Part shown: in pieces, positions 12,230 through 25,000 of the stretch
Layout: every line of letters begins with the position of its first letter
Position numbering within the stretch: position 1 is the first letter of the stretch
From: Schistocephalus solidus
Taxonomy: Eukaryota; Platyhelminthes; Cestoda; Diphyllobothriidea; Diphyllobothriidae
Direction of reading: 5' to 3'
DNA: 64,000 bases
Assembly (NCBI GenBank): GCA_017591395.1
Contig: WEDG01003466.1
Span: 1 to 64,000, forward strand
Position numbers and translations under genes: made by a program
Notes under the pieces: generated by a model
Databases searched by the model: none
Seen by the model: the letters and a program-made list of their open reading frames with translations, nothing else
What the model was told of the DNA's origin: nothing

Positions 12230-13470
12230 AGTTTCAAAGGAAGGGGATGATTACCGTCAATGTCAAGCACGTGTCACAGCAACTTGAGGCAGCGATCGTC
12301 GAAAACGCACTGGGACAGGTCGAGACTAGCGTCAGATTTTTGAAAACGGGCAAGCACCGTTGTAAGATGTTCCAAATGTTTTTTGGCAGTAGACTGTTCA
12401 CAAAGATGTCGTCAGTATAGGTGGAGACAGAGGGTAGGCCACGGAGCTCTCTGTCTACGAACCTCTGGAAGGTCTGGGGGCTGTCGTGGAGTTCAGATGG
12501 CGTGGGCAAGAACTCAACAATGGGGATTATGACGAAAGTCTTCGAAACCTCCTCCGGGGGATAGGGATCTGATGGAAGGCCCGGGCCAGTTCGATCTTCG
12601 AAAAGACAGACTTACCGAAAGGGGCACTGACAAAATCCTGAAGATGCGGAACAAGGTAACGGTCCGGGATATTAGCGTTATTGAAGGTTCGATAGGCACC
12701 GCATAGGTGCCAGTCACCAGTGGTGGCCTTGCGAATCCTTTGGCGGGGTGAGGCCCGAGGGCTTTCTGCTTGACGGTGACGTATATGCTTGTGGTGAAAC
12801 GTGTGGTGAATATCGTTTGGCAGGGTAGAAGCCCTGAAATTTGGATGAGCCAGGCCGGTGTATTTGATGGGCAGTTGCTGAAATGGAATATCGGAGTTCG
12901 TGTGCAGGGCGCTAGTTTGACAGGACACCTCAGCGAAAGGAATACCCGGAAATCAGCTTAGTCGTCTGCTCGCGTGAACTGGGCTGACGGCAGTCGACCA
13001 GAAGATCGAAAGTGGTGAGTAAGTGTGCACCGAGGAGGGCACAACGAACGTCATCAATGCAAAGACCCAAGGGAAGAGATGCTGTAGGCTGATGTCCAGG
13101 GGGAAGGATCAGGTGTCGAAGGTTGCAACTAGTGGTGTTGACGGTCTGAAGGAAGAGGCCGGGATTTAGGCACTGGCAGTCAGCTGGTTTCGCAGGAATA
13201 CCAGTCAGCTGAGCACGAGTACCAACCAGTACACTTCTGCCACTACGGTTATCGTAGAAATAGCAGGTTCGACCAGCAATAGTTTCCAGGAAGAGTGGTA
13301 GTACTGACCCTCGGGCTAACCCATTGGCTCTGATTGAAGATGAAGGAGCAGAGGGAGATGCAGCGCCTGGCTATGGCACCAAAGAGGGGGGTGAGACCAA
13401 TTGCTGGGGACCGTGTTGGAAGCGTTTGGCCAGAACCAATCAATGGAGAGAAATGTTAAGTGATATCACG
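12230..13470 (-). mobile_element. Ty3/gypsy protease and reverse transcriptase relic
   Basis: Reading down the minus strand from 13270, a retropepsin-like region has LVGTRAQ in place of the usual LVDTGAQ, so the catalytic Asp is lost. It is followed by the flap region and by ALLGAHLLTTFDLLVDCR. From 12930 the reverse transcriptase follows: KATTGDWHLCGAYRTFNN, PDRYLVPHLQDF and FGKSVFSKIELARAFHQIPI. After a frameshift near 12510, QTFQRFVDRELRGLPSV and YTDD (family YxDD) appear. The order protease-RT, with integrase further down the same strand (10369-9740), fits one dispersed element split by the LINE at 10757-12170. The RNase H domain is not recognisable. Confidence 0.75.
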
Positions 13471-13682
13471 AAATTGACGGAGGTTGTAACACGCACGTAT
13501 GCAGGGCTTGGCAGGCGATGGCAACACGAGTCAGCGGCCATGCTAACGACCGGGAGAGCGGACAACTACGTACCCAAGCGCAGGTTTGCAACTCCCAAGG
13601 TTCGAACGTATGTTCCGTTTGTTAGAGCTTCAATTCCCTTACTCTTTAGTCACGGGTTCTTTGTCCCATTGCTTGCGATGCG

Positions 13683-13800
13683 GGAATATTAACTAGATTA
13701 GAGGGCACTCAGCGACCGCGTTACGGGACGCACTCTCCCCTTTGTGTCTTGGGTCTCAATCTAGGGCACCGAAGACAGTTGCACAGCGGCTAACAAAGAC
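13683..13800 (-). mobile_element. LTR-like segment at the 5' side of the minus-strand gypsy relic
   Basis: The stretch from gcgttacgggacgcactc to gcacagcggc matches, in the same direction, the segment at about 9198-9265 (cgtgttacgcgatatgctc...). One copy lies upstream of the protease and the other downstream of the integrase in minus-strand order. That is the layout of 5' and 3' LTRs, but the match is partial and no terminal TG/CA or target duplication was confirmed. Confidence 0.4.
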
Positions 13801-13862
13801 ACAACAAACGCACAACGGCGCACCGGCAAAGCGAAAGCACAACAGGACGAGTAGATGCCCAC

Positions 13863-15440
13863 ATGAGCACCCTTTACCATTGTAAATTTACGCAATCGCA
13901 ACCGACAGGACAACGATACCACATCTACTTCCGATATGATAGAGTTTGTCAGTCATTGGAACCACCCTACGATGGCTCTTTCCAGGGTCTCTCTCGTGGG
14001 AAAAAAGTCTTCCGCATCCAACGCGGAACACGAAAGGAGGTCGTGAGTGAGGACCACTCAAAGCTGCGATCCCGGACGCACTGTCAGACGAGCTGTACGG
14101 TGCCTTGCCCCCTGATCCTGCACATTCAATAATTTACATTCCTCCGTCCCATCAACTTCTTCTTCCTCCACGTCCACAGCCTCCAACTGAAGCTTTTTTC
14201 CTCAAAAATCGGCAATCTAACCGCAGGAAACTGACTCTTCCCTTGTGCCACCCGCCTATACTTTGGAGGTCATGTTCATTTTCATGACTGCTTGGCTACT
14301 CACACATTATTAAGCCTGAACGAGTTACATTGGCGTCGTTACACACCGCCTTCAGTGTAATTAGAGGTATAGTAGCTGGTGGCCCCCACGGTCGCCAAAG
14401 ACGTCGCTGTATCATGTCACCATCGCCTGTCAAGCATGGCTTACATGCGTGTGACAACCTACGACAAGGTCGTGAAGCCGATCTATAAACATCTCTTCAT
14501 CGATTGGCCGTAGCCATGCAAAGCTGAAGCGGATGCACTTCGGCTGTCAGTTGATCAATAAGAGCACTTACGACAGCTGCTTGCTGAGATTTTTTGAGCT
14601 CCTTCCCTATCTTCTGACTTGGCAACCGTTGATTTGCCAATCTTGGTGCCTAAATTGGTATGTCTGGTTGATGGATAATAAGCCCGAAAGTATCGTTCAG
14701 GTCTGTCTTGTTTTTGTTATTAGTCCATATGCGACTGCCTTCGGCGGTCCAGATCGAGTCTCAAAGGAAAAAGGGACGAGCATATCGCGTAAAACGATAA
14801 TTGAGCGCCTTCTAACATAGGTAATATACTCAATCCAACCGACAGGAAAACGAGCCCACGGCTAAGTGGTTAGAGGGTTTGACTACTAGCCTAAAAGAAC
14901 GGCGAACGAGCAGGTACCGAATGTGGCAACTGGTGGTGTTGACGGTCTGAAGGATGAGGCCAGGGTTGGGGCTCTGTCGGTCGGCTGGTTTTCGGAGGAC
15001 GAGACTCAGGTGCTCCTAAACCTGGGATTAGGTGAGACTGGATGATGCCTGCTGATGATAGTTCGACCGTTGTTCCCGACGATATCCACCGAGTGCTCCC
15101 GACAGGGTGAAGGTAGCGATGGTTAGTAGCGGCTGAAGTAGTCTATAGTGATAGTCAACTGACAAAGCATCTACCACACTTGAGACCGAAAGTGAAACCG
15201 AACGAGTAGGTCCAGTAAAGTGATTTGTGAGCGCCCTTTGCCATAGGTAATGTTAAAGCTGTTAATAATTTCGAAAATGAATGTGTGCGAATAGAATGGC
15301 GGAGAATGTTAAGACCACGTTGGCAGCATTTCATTGGCACAGTTAACCCTGGTTAATCGATGATCCCTGAGCTAAAAGTTCTTGGACCGAATACGTAGTT
15401 GGTCCTATTACCTCGACTTGATTAATCTTCTCATGTGGTC
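13863..15440 (+). mobile_element. Plus-strand gypsy relic: integrase C-terminus plus 3' region
   Basis: An open frame at 13863-14132 contains LEPPYDGSFQ, then LSRGKKVFRIQRGTRKEVVS. This matches the post-core tail of Ty3/gypsy integrases (PPYDGPF..VLSR..K.F.I). It is followed to 15440 by the inverted counterpart of about 8612-9850: the LTR-proximal block, the tRNA-like segment (14750-14900), a reverse-oriented protease piece near 14930-14985, and an AT-rich end. The copy is opposite in orientation to the relic at 8612-13470, and together they form long inverted arms. Confidence 0.65.
14750..14910 (+). repeat. tRNA-like repeat unit (A-box half)
   Basis: Contains gggacgagcatatcgcgta, then aatatactcaatccaaccgac, then gcccacggctaagtggttag, which has the tRNA A-box pattern. 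The same order recurs in the repeats at 17.4, 20.4, 24.3-24.9 and 28.4 kb. Here the B-box half is replaced by gypsy sequence. Confidence 0.5.
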
Positions 15441-17369
15441 CAAAATATAAAATGTTTGTCACTGTTTGCGATAGGAGATCTCCGACAGGAGCCACTTACT
15501 GACTCCCTATTACACAAAATCATAATCCTTGCCCAAGTCGGTCAGTCAACTGCGGGGGGGGGGGAGGGGCTTGGGTGTTGGGGTTGACAGAGTTAAGCCG
15601 CTCGCCTGTGCAGGCTTTAGTAGGTGGGTGGTTTGGATATCATTTGTGTGTCTACCGAGTACTGCTGCAGCTAAGCATGTCATGAGATAATGTTGGTTCC
15701 CTTTTTGGCTTGGCGCAACAAGTAAGATTGGGGAGGATGGAGAAGATAGCTACAAGTCAGCCAAGTCTTCTGATCTGTATTCTCCCGCTGACGTTCGCAT
15801 AACGCAAGTCAACAAAAAGGTCACCCGAAAGCAGAGTGCCGCTATTGAAGCAGGGAACTTATGCGGGGTAGTAAGCAACTGAGATCCGGGAGTTGTCAGT
15901 ACAATAACTATGTGCGTGTATTAGGCGTAGAAACTCGGGAAGCCTTGGGCTGTATTAGGCGCAGGAACTCGGGAAGTCTTGGACTGATGTGTCCCAATAT
16001 AAATAATTCGTGGGACGGAGTTACGTTATGGCTAGCGTATATGTACTACCTTCAGCGACGCGCTATCATAAGGTGACAATCGGTCGAAAATTAAGTGAAA
16101 ATAGTTTATGTGTCCACTTCCCAGGCAGTACAGGGGAATAAGAAGGCCCCATGTAACACAATTGGTGCTGGACCTATTCCAATGTCCTAATATAACCCTT
16201 ATTTCCCAGGAATTTAGCGCAAGGTCAACTGTATTACGAGGTATTCCTATTAACCCCCCATCCTGCAGGGGGGGCCATAAAAACGATCCCAACCGAAACT
16301 TTTTCCATCTAAAAGCGATAGTCTCACTGACTAGGGCAAATGACTGTTAAAGCCGTTAGTGCTTTGAATTTTCGATATTTTTGCGGAAACAATTATTTTT
16401 TTACTGGAAAGGAATAGCGAAATGTCCGGGTTGAGGAATAGCGCCTGATTTGGCGGCGAAGTTGAGTTTCGGAAGACGGCTTGCGAGGGAGAAGTACTCG
16501 CCGGCGAGTATTTTGGTTTAATTTTTTGAATCAATATTTGCACTTTTAGGTATGGTTGCGTGAATATGGCTGTATCAAAATAGTCGCGTGTACCACAAGC
16601 TGGCTTTAAAAGCACACCCATTGCGCAGGTAGCGAGAATCGGGATAACTCCCAACTGGGGGAGGGGCATGCTGAAACGGCGAATTTATTTTGGAAGAATA
16701 TCTCCCACCGCAGGTGGCACTTCAAAAAATGATAATTTATCGAAAATTCATTCATTCTCCCGAAGAAAAAGCTGAGTGGGTGAGACGGGGGCAAAACATG
16801 CACTTAGGAACTTCTAGAGTCGAAGTTTTCCTAACAAGACCATGATCTGCCGTTTGTGCGCGGTGCGCACTTAACGTGACGAGACCCTGTTTACTCCACT
16901 GACGGCTCCAATGGCTGACAGCTACATCCCAAGCCTTCCCTGGGTAGCAAACGTGCTGTCAGGGGAAAAGTTCAGGATCCTTATTTTCAGGAAAACTTCG
17001 AGATGTCGGTGAAGGCAAAAGAGCTGGGAGAAGGGGGGAGAGTGGTTGGGGCAGTATTTACAAACCTCAAACTCTGACAGGTGCTGAGGTGAGGAGCAAA
17101 ATGGAGAAAGATACTGCCTGGTGAGAATCTGTGTAGTTAGTAAAAATGTACCAGGGGTTCGCAACCTAACACAAGAGACCTGGCAAACCATAAGAAGCGG
17201 TTTAACAAGAAAGAGTTCGCCACCATGAAAATGATCATCCAAGACAGCAAGAGATGAGAACAAGGGGACGCGCAGGGGCTTTAGTTAACCGCAACCGCAT
17301 ACCTGCCAATATTAACAGCTTCTGAATTTGTTGCAGGTGGCCGTACACAGACCTTACTGACAAAAGATA
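15441..17369. other. Intergenic, nothing coding recognised
   Basis: No gene or element motif recognised. There is an 11-base G run at 15554-15564 and a short C-rich/G-rich hairpin at about 16253-16274 (ccccccatcctgcaggggggg). Minus-strand open frames of about 112 codons here look like chance. Confidence 0.4.
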
Positions 17370-17760
17370 AGAGCAACTGGAATTTCCACTTCCGGTCAAT
17401 TAGCCGTCATCGGCCAGCCAGGGTGCTGCAAACACCTGAGGCCCGAACTCATGAGCGTTTGGCTAGGAAAGAGTCCAACGCTATAACCATTGAGCCGCGA
17501 GTTCCTTGTCCTATCGACTGCGAGCCGATATATTAACAATGTTAGTGTCCACTGAACATCAGACATTGGAACACCCGAGGTTGGGTATGACTGGCTGATA
17601 ACGGCTAATAAACCGGAAATGGAAATTCCGGTCTCCTTTATCGTTGACGGCAATGCCCTTCTGTCTCATATAGAGGAAACGCTAGGCAGCTGCTGGTGGG
17701 GTTCGGGATTGAATTCCGAGGTAGGACGGGACGAACGTGTTCTGTAACGCGATCTTTGAG
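17370..17760. repeat. tRNA-like repeats, inverted pair
   Basis: On the minus strand, 17530 to about 17370 reads gcggctcaatggttatagcg, a degenerate B-box half and ggctggccgatgacggctaa. On the plus strand, about 17570-17760 reads ggttgggtatgactggctga, gtcattccggtctcc-type sequence, and acgggacgaacgtgttctgta. The two units face away from each other. Both are diverged. Confidence 0.6.
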
Positions 17761-18591
17761 CGCTCCACTAACGAAGATGCGATTACGGACGTCGATGGCG
17801 TCACAAATGCGTCCAATAACTAATACAAGCCACCCGTTTTACGTTTAGTCTCCTCAAAGCAGATGGATAACCAGGTAGAATTACTGCGACCAGACGCGAA
17901 CTGTCAAGTTATGGTTAACTCAACGAGACCCCGGTCACACCGTCAGGTTCGATGAGGTCAAACTCCTCGAGATGGCCATTATCCCCCCCCCCCGATGGTA
18001 AAACCAACTTGCGTTGTATTAATTCCCACCCCAAGCATCGCATCCGATGTTAGGACTAAGAAAATACGACATTCCATGACGGAATGTGCAGTCTTATTTG
18101 TGAATGATACAAAATGGTTTACCCCTAGCCAGTAACCGAACCCACATCTACCGACTCCGGAAGAGTAGACTGGGTGACAAAAGTAAGATTTCAACTGTCA
18201 GTTGAAACTGGGCTCCTGACCGCAGGGATTCCAGTGGGAAAGGCTACCCTGCGTGATTAGCCCCCCAGTGCGGCCATCCACGTCTAGAGGTGACTAACCT
18301 AGGCCTGAACACAGCACAGAGCCCAGGTAATAGACGACGATTGGTCGACCCACTATCCAGTCGCTAACGTAGCGCATTTTACACGTCCACAGTCGAAGTT
18401 AACTACTAACCATCTCTCCCTCCGTCAAAGTACACACCGACTACAGACCAGAAAGATCCAAAAATATTACATTAAGCATGCAAAATATTAGGGAAAAAGG
18501 ACGTGGGTGACAGGTAAATGTGGGGTGGGGAGGCAGAGCCAGGTTTAAGCGACGCGCGGGGGAAGGGTGACTGCCAATGTCTGAGGGCGGG
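17761..18591. other. 3' flank of the SDR gene
   Basis: No coding region recognised. Contains an 11-base C run at 17983-17993. No clear AATAAA on the minus strand was picked out in the first 150 bases below the SDR stop. Confidence 0.35.
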
Positions 18592-19021
18592 TTAACCAAA
18601 ACGCGGCGGCAACGGCACGGGCTCCGGATGGGTATCCAGCCGTAGCCAGCGTTCACTCAGTGCCCAGAGCAGGCTGCGCGCTTTCTGTCGCTGGGCCCCC
18701 TCCTCGGGACTCCAGGCAAGGCAGCGTTGGAGGTCCTGATAGACAGGCGCCCCCGCGACTGCTGACTGTGCGCCCGTTAACTCCACAGCGGGCGGTTCAG
18801 CCACCACGCACATAAACTCTGTCGAGGCAATGCGCTTGGGCAGCACACGGGTGAGAAGGTGGCCAAGGTTGAGAAGACCCCGTCCAAAAGATCGAAAGAC
18901 ACGCGCGAATGCGCCTTGGTGAGACTGATGATCAATGATGTCTGGTGGAGAGGTTCGGTTGACTCCCGGGTCCGAGATCAGCACCGAGACACCGGAGTTG
19001 GCCATTCTGGAGGCGAGTTCA
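18592..19021 (-). CDS. SDR gene, C-terminal exon
   Basis: Acceptor catttcgccttttag. One base completes the two left over from the previous exon, then ELASRMANSGVSVLISDPG follows in frame, exactly where SDRs continue after the YxxxK helix. It ends in a stop at 18592-18594 after 143 codons. Confidence 0.68.
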
Positions 19022-22000
19022 CTAAAAGGCGAAATGAGACCATAGTGAAAACACTAGCAAGGAATCTAACATAATCAAACTGCCCCAACCCGAGGCGTCC
19101 CCGCTGTCACCGCCACTGAAGGCATTCGAAGTCATCAAGAGTTTTGGGGGTGTATTTGATCGGATTTGCATCGATAAATCGAGTGACGGTCCCTTCGGAA
19201 AGATGGTTTAATTGTTTTGAGCGTATAAACACGAAAGATTGGCAGTCACATCAGTGGGCAGAGCGTTTAGATTTGCTGAAAAGTGCGGCCGACATACACG
19301 CAGGGGTATAAAACGCACTGAACGTGGTGAGTGACGTTGGCTTTCGTTTTGGGTACCCAGAGCGGCTGCTGGTGTTGCAAAGGCGACGTCCCAATCTGCA
19401 CCGCGTGCCTTACTCCCTCTCCCCAGTCTTGAGAGCTTATAAAAATTGGCTGTCGCCGACCTGTCCCTACTGCGAGATAGGCAGATTCCGTTTGTGTAGA
19501 TCCAACATTAGGACATTGGATTACAGGCTGAAGCAAAGCGAGGGAAGAATTTACTGAAATAAGCAAATAAAGCGACAGTGCAGTACGAATGTGGCAAGTG
19601 AGAGTACCGAGGCTTTACCGTGCTTATATTTGACCCTTCCCATCATTTGTCGTTTTATTTCATCCCAAATAACTCTTAGAGAATATCAGCTATGTTCCAT
19701 ACACTTTCATGGTTTACATGCTTTAGCCCGTACGTGTTGATTCCTGCTCCCATTCTGCTTCACCATCCACGTGAATGTAAGTTGGAACATGTTTCCTCAG
19801 CCCTCATTCCTATTACACAGTGACAGGTAGCAATAGCAAAGCTCCTCCCCCATTACGAAAGCTAATAAGACCAGTCCTCACTGGAAATGATGTCATACGC
19901 CCGTGATTTACGTTAATGTTCAACGAACAGATTCCGAGTTCAAGTTCACCCCCCCTCCCACAAACCTAGGGTGAAAGTACGACTCGCTGAAGAGGGTAGA
20001 CGAGCCACAAACAGCCTTCCTTGTTTGGTCGGCACATTGCTGAGACCAGAATCCCACAAGAGTGAGATGAAAAAAACTCATAAAGATGGTTCCAGTCGAG
20101 AACAAGGGGTGAACTACTATGTTGGCGGTTTCTATTTTGTGTGTTTTTCCCAGACTGGTGTCCAAGGGACAGTTTTCAGGGGCGTACCCCTCTTCACCTC
20201 GGTTGGACGAACGGGCGAGGAAGTAATTCTAAAAGTAGAGTTGAGGTGACGGCAGCATGAAAGAACTCCAGTTTGGGGCTTGTGAGAAGCCAGTTAAAAC
20301 TACTGGGATCCAATCGCGTACAGAAGAGCCTTAAAAGGGGCGACCCGGATGCGTACTTACAATTCCGTCAGTAGACACTGGCTCGGGATAGGGTATTGCT
20401 GGCAGGAGACGCCAACAAAGTTAGCAATCTAGGTTCGAATCCCAGATAATCCAAACTCGGGATTGAGCATGACTGGCTGACGACGGCTGATAAGCTAAAA
20501 ATGGCTATTGTAGTTTATCTCGTCTGTTCCTGCATAAATGCGTGTCGATAGGTGACTTCCTACAGGACTCTAAAATTGGGTCCCAAGACACAACAGGACG
20601 AGCAAATCCCGTAACACGATTGAGTAACGCCCTTCCCAAGATACGGAATATTCCCAATCTCGCAACTGACAGGAAAGGGGCCCAATGGTGAAGCGTAAAA
20701 GAATGCGGGTTCGAATCCAAGTTTACCGGAACCTGAGATTGGGTATGCCTGACTGATCACGGTTAACAAGCCAGAAAGTACTATCCAAGTTTCCTTTATC
20801 TCCATCGACAGTTCCCATCTGCATTACTGTCGAATTCTGTTTCGGTGTCCTCGTCAACAATAGGCAGAGAAGACCGAATGACTAAAGTCCATGTGCTATA
20901 AAGATGTCAGACAGGCTGCAGTTGGGTCCAACTGCAGAAAAAATAGAGGGTGGGACTATGCGACGAGAAAATATGATGAACTACACAGTATGACACTACT
21001 TGCTACGGCTGCGATCATGCCGGATCAACCCAGCCTCAACGATGTCGCTTACCGTACCTCTCCATGTCTGGCGATACACGACAGCAGATCTGAACAGGTT
21101 AACCCATTCTCTTCACCAGCGACGGAGACCGAACACTGAAGGTCCTAGAACCACTTGCATGCCTTGACAAACTGTGTCGAACTAGGTTTTGAGCTGACCC
21201 ACTCTTCTATTCCCCGAAGTAGATAAAGGTGCCGAATAGAGGGCATTAATACTGAGCTCGTGAGGTGGACGACGAAAAAGGTGCCTAACTACCCCAGTCT
21301 TCTTTCTTGGATGACCTGGAACATCCTAGCGATGTTGTCGCAGTGAATGAGAACTGTCTCATTTGAGGCGATGGTTCGGAAGCAGTGGTGGTGAGACTCG
21401 AATTTTCACTCATCTCCCACGACACAGCCCAGCATTCACAACCGTCGTGGCGATGGATACATCGCATTGGATTTTGAGGCCTTTTCTAAGGCAGGAGAAA
21501 ATCCGGCAAACAGCACTGATTTAGGAGACAATGTCGTCCTTACTCTGTACATTCGACAGCCGCCTCGCCTGGAGGTATTTCAAACGGTCTACCTCTTCAG
21601 GCTGATAACAATTGATCCCGAGAGGACCCTTCTCCTGGTCAGGGATTCATAGTGAAAACACTTTGACCTTTATGGATAAACCAACCTATGTGGCGACTTA
21701 ATTCACCCGCGACACTACGGACTGCAGACGAACATGGGAATACGAATATCTGAATATCTTATCAGGACAGACTAAAACACGCCGACTCGGGAAAAAAAGT
21801 ACCGGAAACGGCGCTTGATTACGTCCAATAAAACCGTTAATTAACGCCCTTCACAACGTCACTTCCAGCCAAGAGCCTCCAATTAGCGTAAAAGATGATA
21901 TAGCGCAAGTAGCACGATACAAAGCCTTAACCGACTTCCTCCTAAAAGCACAACAGTAGGTGACGAGGAAATAAACTAAGTCAACAGTGCTGGATAAGGA

Positions 22001-25000
22001 GATCTCCGTGAAAAATCTTGTGTATGGAGTTGAGCAGATGGAAGGAGCGAAAAGGCAGGAAGCCTCAGAAGTGTCTGAACCCTAACGGTGCTGCAGGCGG
22101 AGCGAAAGATCGACTTCGCAAACATAAAAATACTTGAAGACAAAACAGCAAATTATGCACCGAACACACGCACATACACACATCTGCAAGGCCTTCTCGC
22201 GGATGAATAACAGTGAAAGTAGTGACAAACAAGCCGTCATATAAGAAAAGGGAGGTATTCCAATCAATTTAATCCCGTGGCATGCGATCCGTAAAGGGAG
22301 CATCACGTGATGAGACGCCGTAGGTGGCGGGCGCCCCGTCTCTCTGCCGTCGCTAAATAAAATCGACGGAGGGTACACTCGTGTGATTTTAAGTGCGAGG
22401 ACGAGGGCTGCGAAACGAAAAGCTCGACGCTGTTATCGTCGTCTCCGTGCGCACGCACAAGGCTCCGACATCATCATCATCACCAGGAGAGACGGCACCG
22501 AGGCAGAGACAAGTGCGCGATCGTGTGACGGACAGGCATGTATGCAAGTGTGACATCACGTGACTAGTCGGCTTGTAGACTAACGGACAGGCACGGCTGA
22601 AATGCGGGACACGCACAGCACTCGAAGGCCGGTAGCATGCGCGCACCTCAAGCAGTGTGAGACAAAACGGCAGTGAGCACAAGCTTTTAAAGCTTGTTTA
22701 AAGACGACGCCCGCGAGAGGGGGTCAGCTTGCTGCCGGAAGGGATAGCTCAGGGCGGGAAGCCCAGTCACACTGACTGTGACGTGTGCTTTTGGTGGTTG
22801 ACTCCACTTCCAACAGGAAAAATGAGAGGACGCAAAACCTGATAGGCAGAGGCAACTTTCTCCGCCGGCCTGAGCACGTGTTATACCGCGATAAGTTTCG
22901 GAGGTGTCTTCATCAGCCAGTCACTGAGTCAACGTAGGACTGTTGGTGGGTCAGTTATTAATGTAACACACCCTGTCCGCGCGGTAGCGCAAAAAATCAA
23001 CCTGCCGTAGGCCCAGGGGGTAGACAGCTTCACTAAACGAGAGATCGCGCAAGATAAATGAATAGCCCTCTATGCTTTTTGTGCATCAGAATTCAGCAAA
23101 AACGCACGCATACAACAGCCTTGTTAGCGACCAGGATGCACTCCATTTCATGAATGACCAGATAAGCACGGTGGTAGGATGAATGAGCAAAGACAACAGA
23201 CTAGTGATACACCGAGAGTCCCGGATTGTTTCCTATTCTAACGAACAGGTTACTTCTGTTAAATGTTAGGCAAAAAAGGCCCAAATGATTCGAGATTGAA
23301 TTGCCGATCCCTGAGCAGGGGGGGGGGGTCTATCGCAGCAGTCCTGGCCCACGGAGTGGGGGCAAGAGAGTGTTCAAAGTTATATGAAAGTGGCGTTAAC
23401 TGGTCTGATCTGCTTTAGAGTTTGGGTACGACTGGCTTAAAACGGTAATAAGTCAAAACAACAGTTCCAATTTTTCCGGCTGTTATCCGTAACTGAAGAG
23501 AGAGAGAAGGATCCTTGGAAGCAGGTTGCAATGTTTCGGAATTGTCGAAGAGCAGGAAAGTTAACTCCTCACGAACGATGATGTCATCCCATGTGCCAAA
23601 CAGCGTGGTGGGTGCAGGACGTTAAATTGCACACTCTCTCCTTCCACCTTGGTACAGTGGCAAAACAGACTCAGGAGGACCGGAAGCGGGATTGAGTGCA
23701 GTGACTGGCGAAGCTAAGCAGCCCATAAAAGCGTGGTAACTGGATGTGCCCTGGTATGCGGTCATGTTCGCAGACAGAACAGAATACCTAGAGTCTGCGG
23801 TCGACCGAAATAACTACTAACGAAATTCCCACTTTTCTAAATATTGTTATTTTTACTAAAACTCAAACTTTACTTAGACCTCTGGCCACGGACAACAGCC
23901 GAGTAACTGCGGTGTCCCAAAACGATAGTCGAGTCCTCCCTATTAGTCTTTAAATCATGTTGGTTCGAAGGTGCTGCCAAACTGTCAACCGTCTGCCCTC
24001 GAAGCGAATATTTTTATCTGATCACACGTCCCACAAACCTCCTGAGAAGTGCTAATTTTTCGAACTCTTTCCCCAAGGCGACACCGTCGTCAAGGTGGTA
24101 GGTTGAGAATTTGGAGGATGCCGGCGGCAGTTGACACTGCTCCAAAAACCGTTTTAAACTGACATTCAGCAAGAAATGCAGCTTAACTCAGGCGGACACA
24201 GGTTACAGACAGATGTGCAACATCTGAGGCGCACTTTTTGCTTTATCAGTCTCATAAGGCGGTACTGACAAAGACAAAGGAGACCGGAATGGTCCTTTCA
24301 GGCTTAGTAGCTGTCATCAGCCAGTCATACCCAAGCCAAAGTGTGAAACACCTGGGACTTGAGCCCGGGATCTTTGGTCATTGAATCGGATGCCCTATTA
24401 ATGAGCAACGGGCCCGTTGTCCTGTCGGTTGGGATCGGACATATTATTTATAGAAGATGGGTGCTCATCAATCAGGTTAGGCAACGTGCTTGTTCCGTTA
24501 TATCTTAGAGGTCATTTTAGAAGCCTCGCAGGCAGTGGCATAGCGATTAATGGTATAGGCAGATAAGGTGGTACCCACAAATATCGGTGAGCATTCATCT
24601 ACCATCACTAATATTTTTGATTACAGTCAACAGGACAACTAGCCCGTGGCTCATTGGTAGAGCACTTGACTCAATAACCAAAGATCCCGGGTTCGAATCC
24701 CAGTCGCTGCACACTTAGGATTGCGTATGCCTGACTGCTTAAGGCTAATATGCCCGGAATGGTCATTCCGGTCTCCCTAGTCGTTGTCTGCATAATCTTA
24801 TCTGCTGACCACATTAGCCGCTATGCGACTGCCCGCGGGATTTTGTGTATGAACTTTAAGGCACAGCGGGACGAACACGTTACGTAACCTGATTGGCCAG
24901 TCTTTCTGACGCCAGCTGTTAAAACGTGAAGACTATGCACGCGATAAATAGAGACTCTAATGAATGCTAGGAGCAAAAGACGACCGTCGATGACCCGCAC

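Noticed and set aside
24642..24710. Possible functional tRNA gene
   Set aside because: A- and B-boxes are good, but the acceptor and anticodon stems do not pair and the sequence is embedded in a repeat unit.
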